32,823 nt of DNA, taken from assembly GCA_937925845.1 (NCBI GenBank), contig CALAML010000291.1:1-32823 (forward strand). Direction: 5' to 3'. Positions 24,756 to 31,941 of the stretch are shown piece by piece. The stretch comes from an uncultured Acidimicrobiales bacterium. Lineage in GTDB: Bacteria > Actinomycetota > Acidimicrobiia > Acidimicrobiales > CALAML01. How positions within the stretch are numbered: position 1 is the first letter of the stretch; each line of letters begins with the position of its first letter. The position numbers and the translations under genes were made by a program. The notes under the pieces were generated by a model that did not search any database, had not been told where the DNA came from, and was given only the letters and a program-made list of their open reading frames with translations.

Positions 24756-24804
24756 AGTACTCACCTTTGTTGTTCGGCTGATTTCCGGTTTGTTCCAGCG
24801 ACGC

Positions 24805-25962
24805 TCACGAGGCCGGTGAGTGAGCAATGACGCCGCGCAGGTTGAGACCATCGCGCATGGCCTGGTAGCCGTCGTTGATCTCATCGAGCGAATAGGTAGC
24901 GGTGATCAGCTCGTCGAGCTTGAGCTGGCCTTCCTCGTAGAGTGAGAGCAAGCGAGGGATGTCGTAGTGCGGGCTCAGCGAACCGAAGATCGTGCCCTTG
25001 ATCTCCTTGGCATAGAGGGTGATCTCCGACAGGTTGATCGAGGCCTCATCCTGGGTAACCGGGGCAACAGCGGTGGTGACGATGACTCCGCCCTTGCCGG
25101 CGAGCTTGGTCCCGAGGTTCATCAGGTCGCCGTAGAGCACTCCTGGCGTCATGATGACGGCGTCGGCCATCTGGCCCATGGTCAGCTCGGCGATGAGGGG
25201 CATCGCCTCCTCCATGGAGGCAACGGAGTGGGTGGCGCCAAACGCCTGGGCCTGCTCCTGTTTAAACTCCACGGGGTCAATGGCGATGATGTGCCTTGCG
25301 CCTGCGGACGCCGCACCCTGGACGGCGTTGATGCCGACGCCACCGATGCCCACAACCACGACGGTGTCGCCAGGCCGGACCTCGGCTCGCTTGGTGGCTG
25401 AACCCCAACCCGTTGCCACACCGCAGGAAACCACCGCCACCGACGGAAGCGGGTAGTCCTCCTTCACCTTGATCACCTGAGACTCGGCAACGGTGCTGAA
25501 CTCGGAAAAGGTGCCGAGCTTGGCCATCAGCAGGAGCTCCTCACCGTCAAGACGGTGGCGGCTCGTGCCGTCGGTAATCATTCCGGGAAGGAACGTGCCC
25601 GCGCCCAGGTCACAGAGCGAGTGGCGGGCCGTCATGCAATAGCGACACTTGTTGCATGGCGGAACGAACGAGGCCGAGACGTGATCGCCCACGGCAACGT
25701 CGGTGACACCGGCGCCTACCTCACGCACGATGCCAGCGCCCTCGTGGCCGCCAATCATGGGGAAGATCTTTTCGATTCCCATCATCGCCTTGGCTTCCGG
25801 CGGCGGATCGAAGTCGCCGGTAAGGAGATGCTCATCGCTGTGGCAGAGGCCAGCGTGCGTCCACTCGACCAGAACCTCACCAGCCTGGGGAGGATCAACC
25901 TCAATCTCTTCGACCGACCAGTCCTGGTCGATGCCATGAATGATCGCAGCTCTACACTTCAT
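24805..25962 (-). CDS. NDMA-dependent, mycofactocin-associated type zinc alcohol dehydrogenase
   Basis: The 385-residue class III-like dehydrogenase has catalytic zinc ligands C40, H73 with E74, and C180. The structural zinc site is C103-x2-C106-x2-C109-x7-C117, and the Rossmann motif GIGGVG lies at 205-210. The sequence layout (GLCHSDEHLLTGD, IGGHEGAGIV, CDLGAGTF, FSEFSTV, GCGVxTGWGSA-like CGVATGWGSA) follows the family described in mycofactocin-producing bacteria. In that family the tightly bound NAD is thought to be recycled by the mycofactocin redox cofactor or, in vitro, by NDMA. No mft genes are in the window. ATG at 25962 has AGGAG about 10 bp upstream; an upstream in-frame start at 26001 has no ribosome site. 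It is likely first in an operon with ferredoxin and P450, oxidising the alcohol the P450 makes. Confidence 0.85.
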   Translation of the reverse strand: MKCRAAIIHGIDQDWSVEEIEVDPPQAGEVLVEWTHAGLCHSDEHLLTGDFDPPPEAKAMMGIEKIFPMIGGHEGAGIVREVGAGVTDVAVGDHVSASFVPPCNKCRYCMTARHSLCDLGAGTFLPGMITDGTSRHRLDGEELLLMAKLGTFSEFSTVAESQVIKVKEDYPLPSVAVVSCGVATGWGSATKRAEVRPGDTVVVVGIGGVGINAVQGAASAGARHIIAIDPVEFKQEQAQAFGATHSVASMEEAMPLIAELTMGQMADAVIMTPGVLYGDLMNLGTKLAGKGGVIVTTAVAPVTQDEASINLSEITLYAKEIKGTIFGSLSPHYDIPRLLSLYEEGQLKLDELITATYSLDEINDGYQAMRDGLNLRGVIAHSPAS

Positions 25963-26046
25963 CTCTGTTCCTCTCCTGGCACCGACCTCAGAGTCGGCCA
26001 CCGGTCTCTGGCTGGGTTTGGGAAACGTGGCACATCGCGGAGCTAA

Positions 26047-26091
26047 CCCACTGTCTGCGTGGGCGCCCGCAGTGGGCTCCGGGAGGAGCCC
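26047..26091. terminator. Hairpins downstream of the binding-protein gene
   Basis: A perfect 7-bp stem with a GGGA loop, GGGCTCC-GGGA-GGAGCCC, occupies 26074-26091, just after the binding-protein stop at 26095-26097 on the minus strand. An overlapping larger pair, CCCACTG (26047-26053) and CAGTGGG (26070-26076), could form an alternative structure. No T tract follows, as is common for actinobacterial terminators. It probably separates the binding-protein transcript from the alcohol dehydrogenase promoter. Confidence 0.5.
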
Positions 26092-26094
26092 AGG

Positions 26095-27594
26095 TCAGCC
26101 ACCGGTGAACAGGCCGATGGCTTCAACTGACTCGAAGGAGGACGGCGAGCCGTCTTCGGTGAGTTCGACCAGCCAGGCACCCGACGAGCACACGTTTGGA
26201 GCAAAGGCCAGTGGTGGATTGGCGCAATCGATGCCGATTCCGCCACTCAGGGGCAGGTCCGCAGTGGCGGACTTGACCTGCTCTGCAACCGATGCTGCAG
26301 ATCCATCACCGGTGTAGCCCTCCATGAGCCGATCGAAGGCAAGCGTGGCCACGAACGCATCGCTCAGGAATCCGACACCGAGACCAGTGAGGTCCTCCTC
26401 AACGTAGGTGTCGAGAATGGCATTAAAGAGTTCGGTGTCGGGATCCTCCGGATCAAGGCGGGTGCCCTGGGTCACCCGAACGCCCTCGAAACCACCGGGG
26501 ATCGACTCTGCGGAGTCGGCAGAGACGCACTGGAAGGACAGGTAGATCGGTACGTCGGGAACCTGCGTTTTCACCGCTTGCAGGGCCGAGGTACAGAACG
26601 CCGCGTCACCGAGTACCAACATGACGTCGGAGTCGGCGATGGCAGCCACGTTGGCCGACATATCGGCGGTACCGGGCGCCACAAAGCTCGCCTGCGTTTC
26701 CAATCCGGCGCCTTCATAGGCCGGCAGGAAGAGCAACTCCGCTCCCTGGGTGACCGAGGGTACGTCGACGGCGATCACGCCAAGCTTTGTGAGCTCGTTT
26801 TCGGTCAGGTAAACCGAGGGTGCACCCCAAGTTGAAAAGACGTCGGCGGTCAGCACCGAGGCCCCAGGTCCGACCAACTCAGCCGAGGAGGCGGCAACCG
26901 CAACCACGTAGGGGATTCCGGCCTCGCCCATCGCGGAGGCCAGGATCTCGCCGAAGGGCGTCGCTCCGACCACAACCGCCGACACTTCATTCTGGACAAA
27001 CTCGTTGGCGCAGTCGGTGGCCGAGCCAACCGACTGGCGGGTGGCGCAGAACTGAATTTCAAGCGGGCGACCTTCGATACCGCCGGTGAATTCGTTGATG
27101 TACTTGGCGGTGGCCTCAGCGGCGATCTGGGCCTCGATGTTTTCGAGGGACTCTCCGCCGGTGTCGACCGGGAAACCGACGATGAATGGTTCGCCATCAG
27201 CCGCGTTTGGTTCGCCAAAGATCTCGTTGCCCGCCGGGGCCGAGTCCCCATCAGATCCGTCGTCTTCTCCCTCATCGCCGCCGTCATCCTCGGCGGTGTC
27301 ATCACCATCTGAGGTGTCATCACCGTCGTCGTCTGAGGTGTCATCACCGTCAGAAGTGTCATCGCCGTCAGAAGTGTCATCGCCGTCGTCGTCTGAGGTG
27401 TCGTCACCGTCAGAGCTGTCGGACGTGTCGTCGTCACCGCCATCTCCATCATCACCAGCGGCGTCATCACCGCTGGAATCCGAAGCTGACTCTGACCCGC
27501 TACCTGAGTCGTCGCCGCAGGCCGCAAGCAGCAGCACCATTGCCGCCATCAACGCAAGTAACGCACTCAACCAACGATGAGATTTCCGTTCCAT
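26095..27594 (-). CDS. Branched-chain-type ABC transporter substrate-binding lipoprotein with acidic linker
   Basis: The 499-residue precursor has a basic start, a hydrophobic stretch and a lipobox LAAC with Cys26 as the lipidation site. An extreme Asp/Ser/Gly-rich linker follows (about 27-117, many DDTSD or GDDTSDG units). The type 1 periplasmic-binding-like domain covers about 125-499 (LivJ/LivK, Peripla_BP_6 class). Several Cys residues (near 188, 200, 342, 363, 468 and 480) may form disulfides. It should capture the substrate for the LivHMG/LivF importer, though encoded 3.7 kb away. ATG at 27594 is used. A conserved promoter-like element shared with the aldehyde dehydrogenase/HpaB gap lies about 60 bp upstream. 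Confidence 0.88.
   Translation of the reverse strand: MERKSHRWLSALLALMAAMVLLLAACGDDSGSGSESASDSSGDDAAGDDGDGGDDDTSDSSDGDDTSDDDGDDTSDGDDTSDGDDTSDDDGDDTSDGDDTAEDDGGDEGEDDGSDGDSAPAGNEIFGEPNAADGEPFIVGFPVDTGGESLENIEAQIAAEATAKYINEFTGGIEGRPLEIQFCATRQSVGSATDCANEFVQNEVSAVVVGATPFGEILASAMGEAGIPYVVAVAASSAELVGPGASVLTADVFSTWGAPSVYLTENELTKLGVIAVDVPSVTQGAELLFLPAYEGAGLETQASFVAPGTADMSANVAAIADSDVMLVLGDAAFCTSALQAVKTQVPDVPIYLSFQCVSADSAESIPGGFEGVRVTQGTRLDPEDPDTELFNAILDTYVEEDLTGLGVGFLSDAFVATLAFDRLMEGYTGDGSAASVAEQVKSATADLPLSGGIGIDCANPPLAFAPNVCSSGAWLVELTEDGSPSSFESVEAIGLFTGG
27296..27440. repeat. Imperfect in-gene tandem repeats encoding DDTSD units
   Basis: About seven copies of an 18- or 24-base unit (core GTGTCATCACCGTC on the plus strand) run through the linker of the binding-protein gene. 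Units differ by GTC triplets, giving variable Asp runs. The pattern suggests slippage-driven length change of the cell-surface linker. Confidence 0.75.
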
Positions 27595-27640
27595 GAGATT
27601 CCCCTCCGTGTCCCCAGAATTCTGAATATGGGGAGCATAG

Positions 27641-27674
27641 AGGATATTTCAGGTTCGTACTAGTCCATTTCGAA
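27641..27674. promoter_or_regulatory. Conserved promoter/operator element, copy 2
   Basis: The core GTTCGTACTAGTC (27653-27665), followed by n-A-n-TTCGAA, repeats the element at 7241-7262, and AGGATAT (27641) is shared too. The left arm of the palindrome is imperfect here (CAGGT instead of CTAGT). It lies about 60 bp upstream of the binding-protein start, on the promoter side. Confidence 0.5.
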
Positions 27675-27747
27675 CTTAAACCAGCTGTTGACCACCCCGA
27701 GGACCAAGAAAACCCCGCCAACTCAAGGTGAGTAGGAGGAACGTGCG

Positions 27748-29436
27748 CTACTTCTTAAGCTTTGTCTCGCTGCTTGAACTGCCTTCATCAACCGAGCGGC
27801 GGCCAGGCAGGGCACCCCGCAGTTGGTGGCGGCGGCGTTCGCGGCGATCGATCTGGGCCTGGGTTTTCAGCTGACTGAGGAGATTGTCGACGTTGCCGCG
27901 GACATCGGCCGGTGGATCGGCGGGGTTCTGGCCGGGGTCATAACGACCCGAGAAGGCAAAGCCATCGAGCTCGGTGGCGATCTGGCCGGCGAGGGGTCGG
28001 GCGGTCTCGGGCAGACGGGTGGCGAAGGCCGACAGCGACTCGCCGATCCGGAGCTTTCGGTTATAGGTGGAGCCGATGCGATCGAGGCGGCCAAGCGCTT
28101 TGGTGATCCAGGGAACCTGCGACCAGCGGTGGTAGTAGAACGCCGCAGTTGCCGCAGCAGAGATCATCAGGAGGCCGGCCAGGATCCACAACCACGGAAG
28201 GTTCGGGAGCGAGAAAGGATCGGTTTCGGCGTCGTCGGACTCGGGCCGGGTGCGGGGCACCTGATCGAAGGCGCCGTCGTCGGCACGAATCTCAATCGCC
28301 CCCTCCGGTATGACCTCGCGGGCTCCGAGCTCCCGCTTCACCAAACCGTGATCGGTGCATTCGAGAATCCGTCCGTCGCCATAACGATCGGTGGCAAAGC
28401 GACGAAAGCGGGGCACCTCTTCATAGGTGAGCACACCGTCAACACACGTGATGAAGCCGTTGCCCTCGGGCGAACCCAACCCGCCGTTGGGTTCCTCAAC
28501 CAACACCGTCCCCGGCGGGATCGGTTGCCCCGGCTCAAGCGGAACAAAGATGACCGAACCGTCCGGACTGGGCTGATAGCCGCCGCCGGATCCCCCGGCC
28601 CCACCACCGGGCTGGCCGCCGAGACCGCCACCGCCAGCGCCTCCACCGCCGGCGCTTCCACTTCCGGCGCCGCCACCATCGCGACCCACGCCACCCTCCG
28701 GACCACCCAGTTCTCCCTGTTCCGGCCGGTCGTTGCGGTCCGGCCCGTCGAAGTTGAGGTTCGGAAACCAAAAGACCGCCACGATCAGTGTGACCACGGC
28801 AAGACCAGCGAGCAGCACGGTACCGATGCGGTCGGTCGGGTGAAGCTGGCGTTCACCCCGGAGCTTGCTCAGGAAGCCGAACTGGGTCAGGGCGAAGGTG
28901 GCCGTCATGGCAGCGATGCCGGGCCAGGGGCTGTCCGCGATCAGGAACACCAGAAGGGCGTCGAGGCCAGCGATGGCAACAAACGCGCTGTATTGGGAGT
29001 GTCGCGACAACGCGGCAAGCGCACAAAAGGCCAGACACATGAAGGGCCAGGCCTGACCGACGTCATAGAAATCGGGAACCCGATCGACCGACAGCAGGGC
29101 CAGCACCATCGCGGCAACGGCGATCATGCCTCGCTTCACCGGGGTGAGCACCAGGTCGGCGCGCGGTGAGGTCAGGCCGAGGAACACCAGCCGGAGGACC
29201 AGCATCACCATCAGCAGATGGGCCAACGGACTAGGAGCCCCACGAGGTATGAACGGCAGGGAGAAAGCGACCACCGCGGCAACAGCAAAGATCACCGGCG
29301 TCCGGGCCGACTCGTACAACCTCTTGGCGTTGCGGGCCGCAACATCAACTCTGTGGGAAGCGTGGGTGCCAGGCTCCGGCGGCATGGACGAAGCCGGGGA
29401 GTCCGGGGATTCCTGTGGTGAGATGGTGTCGGTCAT
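27748..29436 (-). CDS. TgpA-like multispan membrane protein with C-terminal DUF4129-like domain
   Basis: The 562-residue protein has about seven N-terminal membrane spans (residues about 45-210), then a Gly/Pro-rich exported-type segment (about 240-290, runs such as GGAGGGG). A short domain follows at about 295-395, then one further span (PWLWILAGLLMISAAATAAFYY) and a cytosolic tail with the DUF4129-like pattern (about 440-530: RLDRIGSTYNRKLRIGESLSAFATRLPETARPL). The order matches TgpA-type proteins except that no transglutaminase Cys-His-Asp core is recognisable. It is last in the MoxR-DUF58-TgpA-like operon, with its ATG overlapping the DUF58 stop. Such operons are tied to envelope or secreted-protein maturation, but function here is unproven. 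Confidence 0.78.
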   Translation of the reverse strand: MTDTISPQESPDSPASSMPPEPGTHASHRVDVAARNAKRLYESARTPVIFAVAAVVAFSLPFIPRGAPSPLAHLLMVMLVLRLVFLGLTSPRADLVLTPVKRGMIAVAAMVLALLSVDRVPDFYDVGQAWPFMCLAFCALAALSRHSQYSAFVAIAGLDALLVFLIADSPWPGIAAMTATFALTQFGFLSKLRGERQLHPTDRIGTVLLAGLAVVTLIVAVFWFPNLNFDGPDRNDRPEQGELGGPEGGVGRDGGGAGSGSAGGGGAGGGGLGGQPGGGAGGSGGGYQPSPDGSVIFVPLEPGQPIPPGTVLVEEPNGGLGSPEGNGFITCVDGVLTYEEVPRFRRFATDRYGDGRILECTDHGLVKRELGAREVIPEGAIEIRADDGAFDQVPRTRPESDDAETDPFSLPNLPWLWILAGLLMISAAATAAFYYHRWSQVPWITKALGRLDRIGSTYNRKLRIGESLSAFATRLPETARPLAGQIATELDGFAFSGRYDPGQNPADPPADVRGNVDNLLSQLKTQAQIDRRERRRHQLRGALPGRRSVDEGSSSSETKLKK

Positions 29437-30428
29437 AGCTTGGCCGCCATGTGCTTCGGCACCCCAACCTCGGCCAACACGGCTCGGTCGAAGGGGCCGG
29501 GTTCGGCTCCAGCGAGCGCGATGTCGATCTCCATCGGTGACTCGATCTCACGCACGCAGGTGGCGCCCTGTTCGTTCCACACCAGCACCACGTCGGCCTT
29601 GGCCATCCACCGCTCGGCCACGGTGGCCCAGTTCGATGCCGCGGTTTCGATGGCGGGACCGCCCAAGGGATGGCCAAGGTTTGCGACCACCGCAACCCGT
29701 GGCCGATGGGCCTCGCTCACGCCCACCACCATCTCGTCGATGCGCTCGGTTCGGCGCCAGTCGATCGCCGCCGTTCGGTCGCCTTGGCGCCACTGACGCA
29801 GCACCGGTAGCCCACCCGCCATCTGCATGTCGACTCCGTCTTCCCGATCGGCCATACGGGACACCTCGATCGGTTCCCAGACCGACGTGCGAACCCGTGA
29901 CGGGCCGACCGAGAATGGCTGCTGACTCACCATCTCAAAGCGCCGGGTCCGGTAGGGCAGGCCCATCAGGCCAACGTCGGTGCAGGCCACGGTCCAGGCC
30001 CATCCCCGGCCGCGGTGCATCGGCGTCATGGGCAGATGTTCGGTCAGGTTGGCGGCACTCCAACCGATATGCACATGGCTCGCGGCCCACGGCATGGCCG
30101 CGGTGGGAGGCCGCGACACCTCAACCTTCGTCGGAGCGGTCAGCCAGGAGATGGCATGGGGCTGATCCACCGTGAGCTGGAACTTGGTTTCGCGACCAAC
30201 CCGGCCGGCTGTGGGAACCCTCAGACGCGCCTTGGTGCCGCGGGAACGCCACAGCACCAGAAGAAGGTCGAGCCCCATCAGCGCCCCACCGGCAGCCACG
30301 ACCTGGCCGAACCGGGTCGAGATGGCGAGCCACCCGATGAAGATCAACAGCGGGCTGATAATCCAGTAGGCCCGCCAGCTTGAGCGCGACGTCGTGGCAA
30401 CAAGCTCCGCGGTGGCGGGCTGGCTCAT
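29433..30428 (-). CDS. DUF58-domain membrane-anchored protein
   Basis: The 331-residue protein has two adjacent N-terminal hydrophobic spans (about 17-58). The DUF58 signature occurs late as LRQWRQGDRTAAIDWRRTERIDEMVV, followed by a VWA-like segment (RPRVAVVANLGHP). It is translationally coupled at both ends: its ATG at 30428 overlaps the MoxR stop, and its stop overlaps the next start. The frame extends to 30503, but that part only overlaps MoxR. DUF58 proteins are thought to partner MoxR ATPases at the membrane, and the client is unknown. Confidence 0.88.
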   Translation of the reverse strand: MSQPATAELVATTSRSSWRAYWIISPLLIFIGWLAISTRFGQVVAAGGALMGLDLLLVLWRSRGTKARLRVPTAGRVGRETKFQLTVDQPHAISWLTAPTKVEVSRPPTAAMPWAASHVHIGWSAANLTEHLPMTPMHRGRGWAWTVACTDVGLMGLPYRTRRFEMVSQQPFSVGPSRVRTSVWEPIEVSRMADREDGVDMQMAGGLPVLRQWRQGDRTAAIDWRRTERIDEMVVGVSEAHRPRVAVVANLGHPLGGPAIETAASNWATVAERWMAKADVVLVWNEQGATCVREIESPMEIDIALAGAEPGPFDRAVLAEVGVPKHMAAKL

Positions 30429-31534
30429 GACCGCGGCACAGCTACCGCGGAGATGGCCTGCAGAATGTGGTGGTCGAGGCTGGCCAACGCTGTTCCACCC
30501 CACGCCCGATGCGGATAGGCGGCGGCGATGGCGGCCTGAGTGTCGTCAGGAATCACGTGGTCGCGACCGTTGAGCATGGCGGTGGCTCTCGACGCCGAGA
30601 CCGCAGACTGGATGGCGCGGGTCGAGAGCTGGACACCCTGGCGCCGCAGAAACTCGGTGACCTCAAAGAGGTAGTCGAGCAGGCTGTCGGCGATATGCAC
30701 CGTGGCGGTTTCGGCGATGGCCGCTTCGAGATCGGCTCCGGTACCCACCGGCGGCAACGCAGCCAGAGCAGCAAAGCCACCATGGCCGGCAACCAGCGCC
30801 CGCTCGGCGGCCGGAGGCATGCGGTTGATAGGCGTGGCCACTACGAAGCGGTCGAGCTGAGGGGCAATCAGCGGGAACACACCATGATCCGACGGCGGAT
30901 TCTGGGTGGCGATGGCCACAAACGGCGCGGGCAGCGACATCGTGGTGCCATCGACGGTGACCTGGCGCTCGGCCATGACCTCCAGCAACGCCGACTGGGT
31001 GCGGGGCGACATGCGGTTCATCTCATCGATGAGCAACACGTTGGTGTGGACCGGTCCGGGCTGGAAGATCCACTCCTCCTTATTGCGGTACCACATGAAC
31101 GAGCCAGTGATTTCCGACGGTAGAAGGTCCGGCGTGCCCTGCACCCGTGCGCTCTCGGCAGCGACCGAGCTGGCCAGCGCCCGAGCGAGAAGCGTCTTCC
31201 CGGTTCCGGGAGCACCCTCGACCAGCACGTGACCGGCGCTCAGCACCGCCATCAACACCCGATCAACCACCGTGTCCTGCCCAAGCAACACCGACCGAAG
31301 CCGGTTCCGCAGCTCACCTACAAACCGATGGGCGCTGAACCCGGTCGCGGCCGAGTCCTCAAAGACTTCAGAAGAACGACCACCCAGTGGCTCGGAGCCA
31401 GCTTCGGGGTTTGGCTGTTCGGCAGGGGGGAGGAAGCGGCTCGAAGCATGGGTGTCGGTAGTGGTCACCATGAACTTTTCGGCAGGGTCCGACCCGAGCT
31501 TGACTTCGCAAGACAGCGCTGGAGTGTTGCTCAT
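30425..31534 (-). CDS. moxR: MoxR-family AAA+ ATPase
   Basis: The 369-residue AAA+ protein has a variable N-terminal tail of about 65 residues, Walker A GAPGTGKT at 107-114, the MoxR-specific TPDLLPSEITG segment (134-144) and Walker B VLLIDE at 166-171. A sensor region (IATQNPPSDHGVFPL) follows. It is of the MoxR-proper subgroup, unlike the NorQ-type ATPase at 15126. It leads an operon with DUF58 and the TgpA-like protein, a standard arrangement for chaperone-like maturation of secreted or membrane proteins. The start is uncertain: ATG at 31534 has no strong ribosome site and a second Met is at residue 22. It diverges from the formate dehydrogenase gene. Confidence 0.92.
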   Translation of the reverse strand: MSNTPALSCEVKLGSDPAEKFMVTTTDTHASSRFLPPAEQPNPEAGSEPLGGRSSEVFEDSAATGFSAHRFVGELRNRLRSVLLGQDTVVDRVLMAVLSAGHVLVEGAPGTGKTLLARALASSVAAESARVQGTPDLLPSEITGSFMWYRNKEEWIFQPGPVHTNVLLIDEMNRMSPRTQSALLEVMAERQVTVDGTTMSLPAPFVAIATQNPPSDHGVFPLIAPQLDRFVVATPINRMPPAAERALVAGHGGFAALAALPPVGTGADLEAAIAETATVHIADSLLDYLFEVTEFLRRQGVQLSTRAIQSAVSASRATAMLNGRDHVIPDDTQAAIAAAYPHRAWGGTALASLDHHILQAISAVAVPRS

Positions 31535-31941
31535 GCACCCAGGTTAAGCATTCGCTCAATTCTGAGTCAAGAACATCTTGAGCATACGTACAACCCCATC
31601 GAGATCCGTGATGCCGGGCGCCCCAAAGGGCGCCTCCAAAACAGGGTGCTGGGCGTCACAAATCTCTTGCCCGACACGATGTTGGGGGCGGGGCTCATCC
31701 TCGGACCCGGTTTTCCCCTGATTCCATCTTGTTGCATGTGATGGCGGGTTCGCCCTAGTGTCGGGGGCGGGGGAATCACCGGCAAAAAGTCCTCTGTCTC
31801 CGGTGGCGCTTTTCTATCTGTTCAAAGGCAAACTCGGGGACTGGCCATTTCTTTGGCTCATCTGTACTTCCGCCGGTGTTCGTCCACTTCTGGGACCGTT
31901 CACCGACCACACTCACGACATCAAATCACCCAGGGGGCACC
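31535..31941. other. 407-bp divergent non-coding region between moxR and fdhF
   Basis: I see no protein with family support here. A perfect 7-bp hairpin GGCGCCC-CAAA-GGGCGCC is at 31617-31634. GCTCAA (31553-31558) and TTGAGC (31578-31583) form a spaced inverted pair close to the moxR start, possibly its operator. CACCGG (31777-31782) pairs with CCGGTG (31800-31805) in the presumed fdhF leader. The formate dehydrogenase leader could be up to 200 bases, long enough for post-transcriptional control, but no known riboswitch is recognisable by eye. Confidence 0.45.

Noticed and set aside
27296..27440. Possible CRISPR array
   Set aside because: The repeats are short, contiguous, lack unique spacers and stay in frame with the lipoprotein coding sequence.
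27744..27872. Short plus-strand frame starting GTG after a perfect AGGAGG
   Set aside because: The product is about 42 residues and Arg/Trp-rich, overlaps the 3' end of the TgpA-like gene on the other strand and has no supporting family.
27823..29169. 448-residue plus-strand open frame
   Set aside because: It is antisense to the TgpA-like gene, which has clear membrane spans and a coupled start. The antisense product has no recognisable fold.
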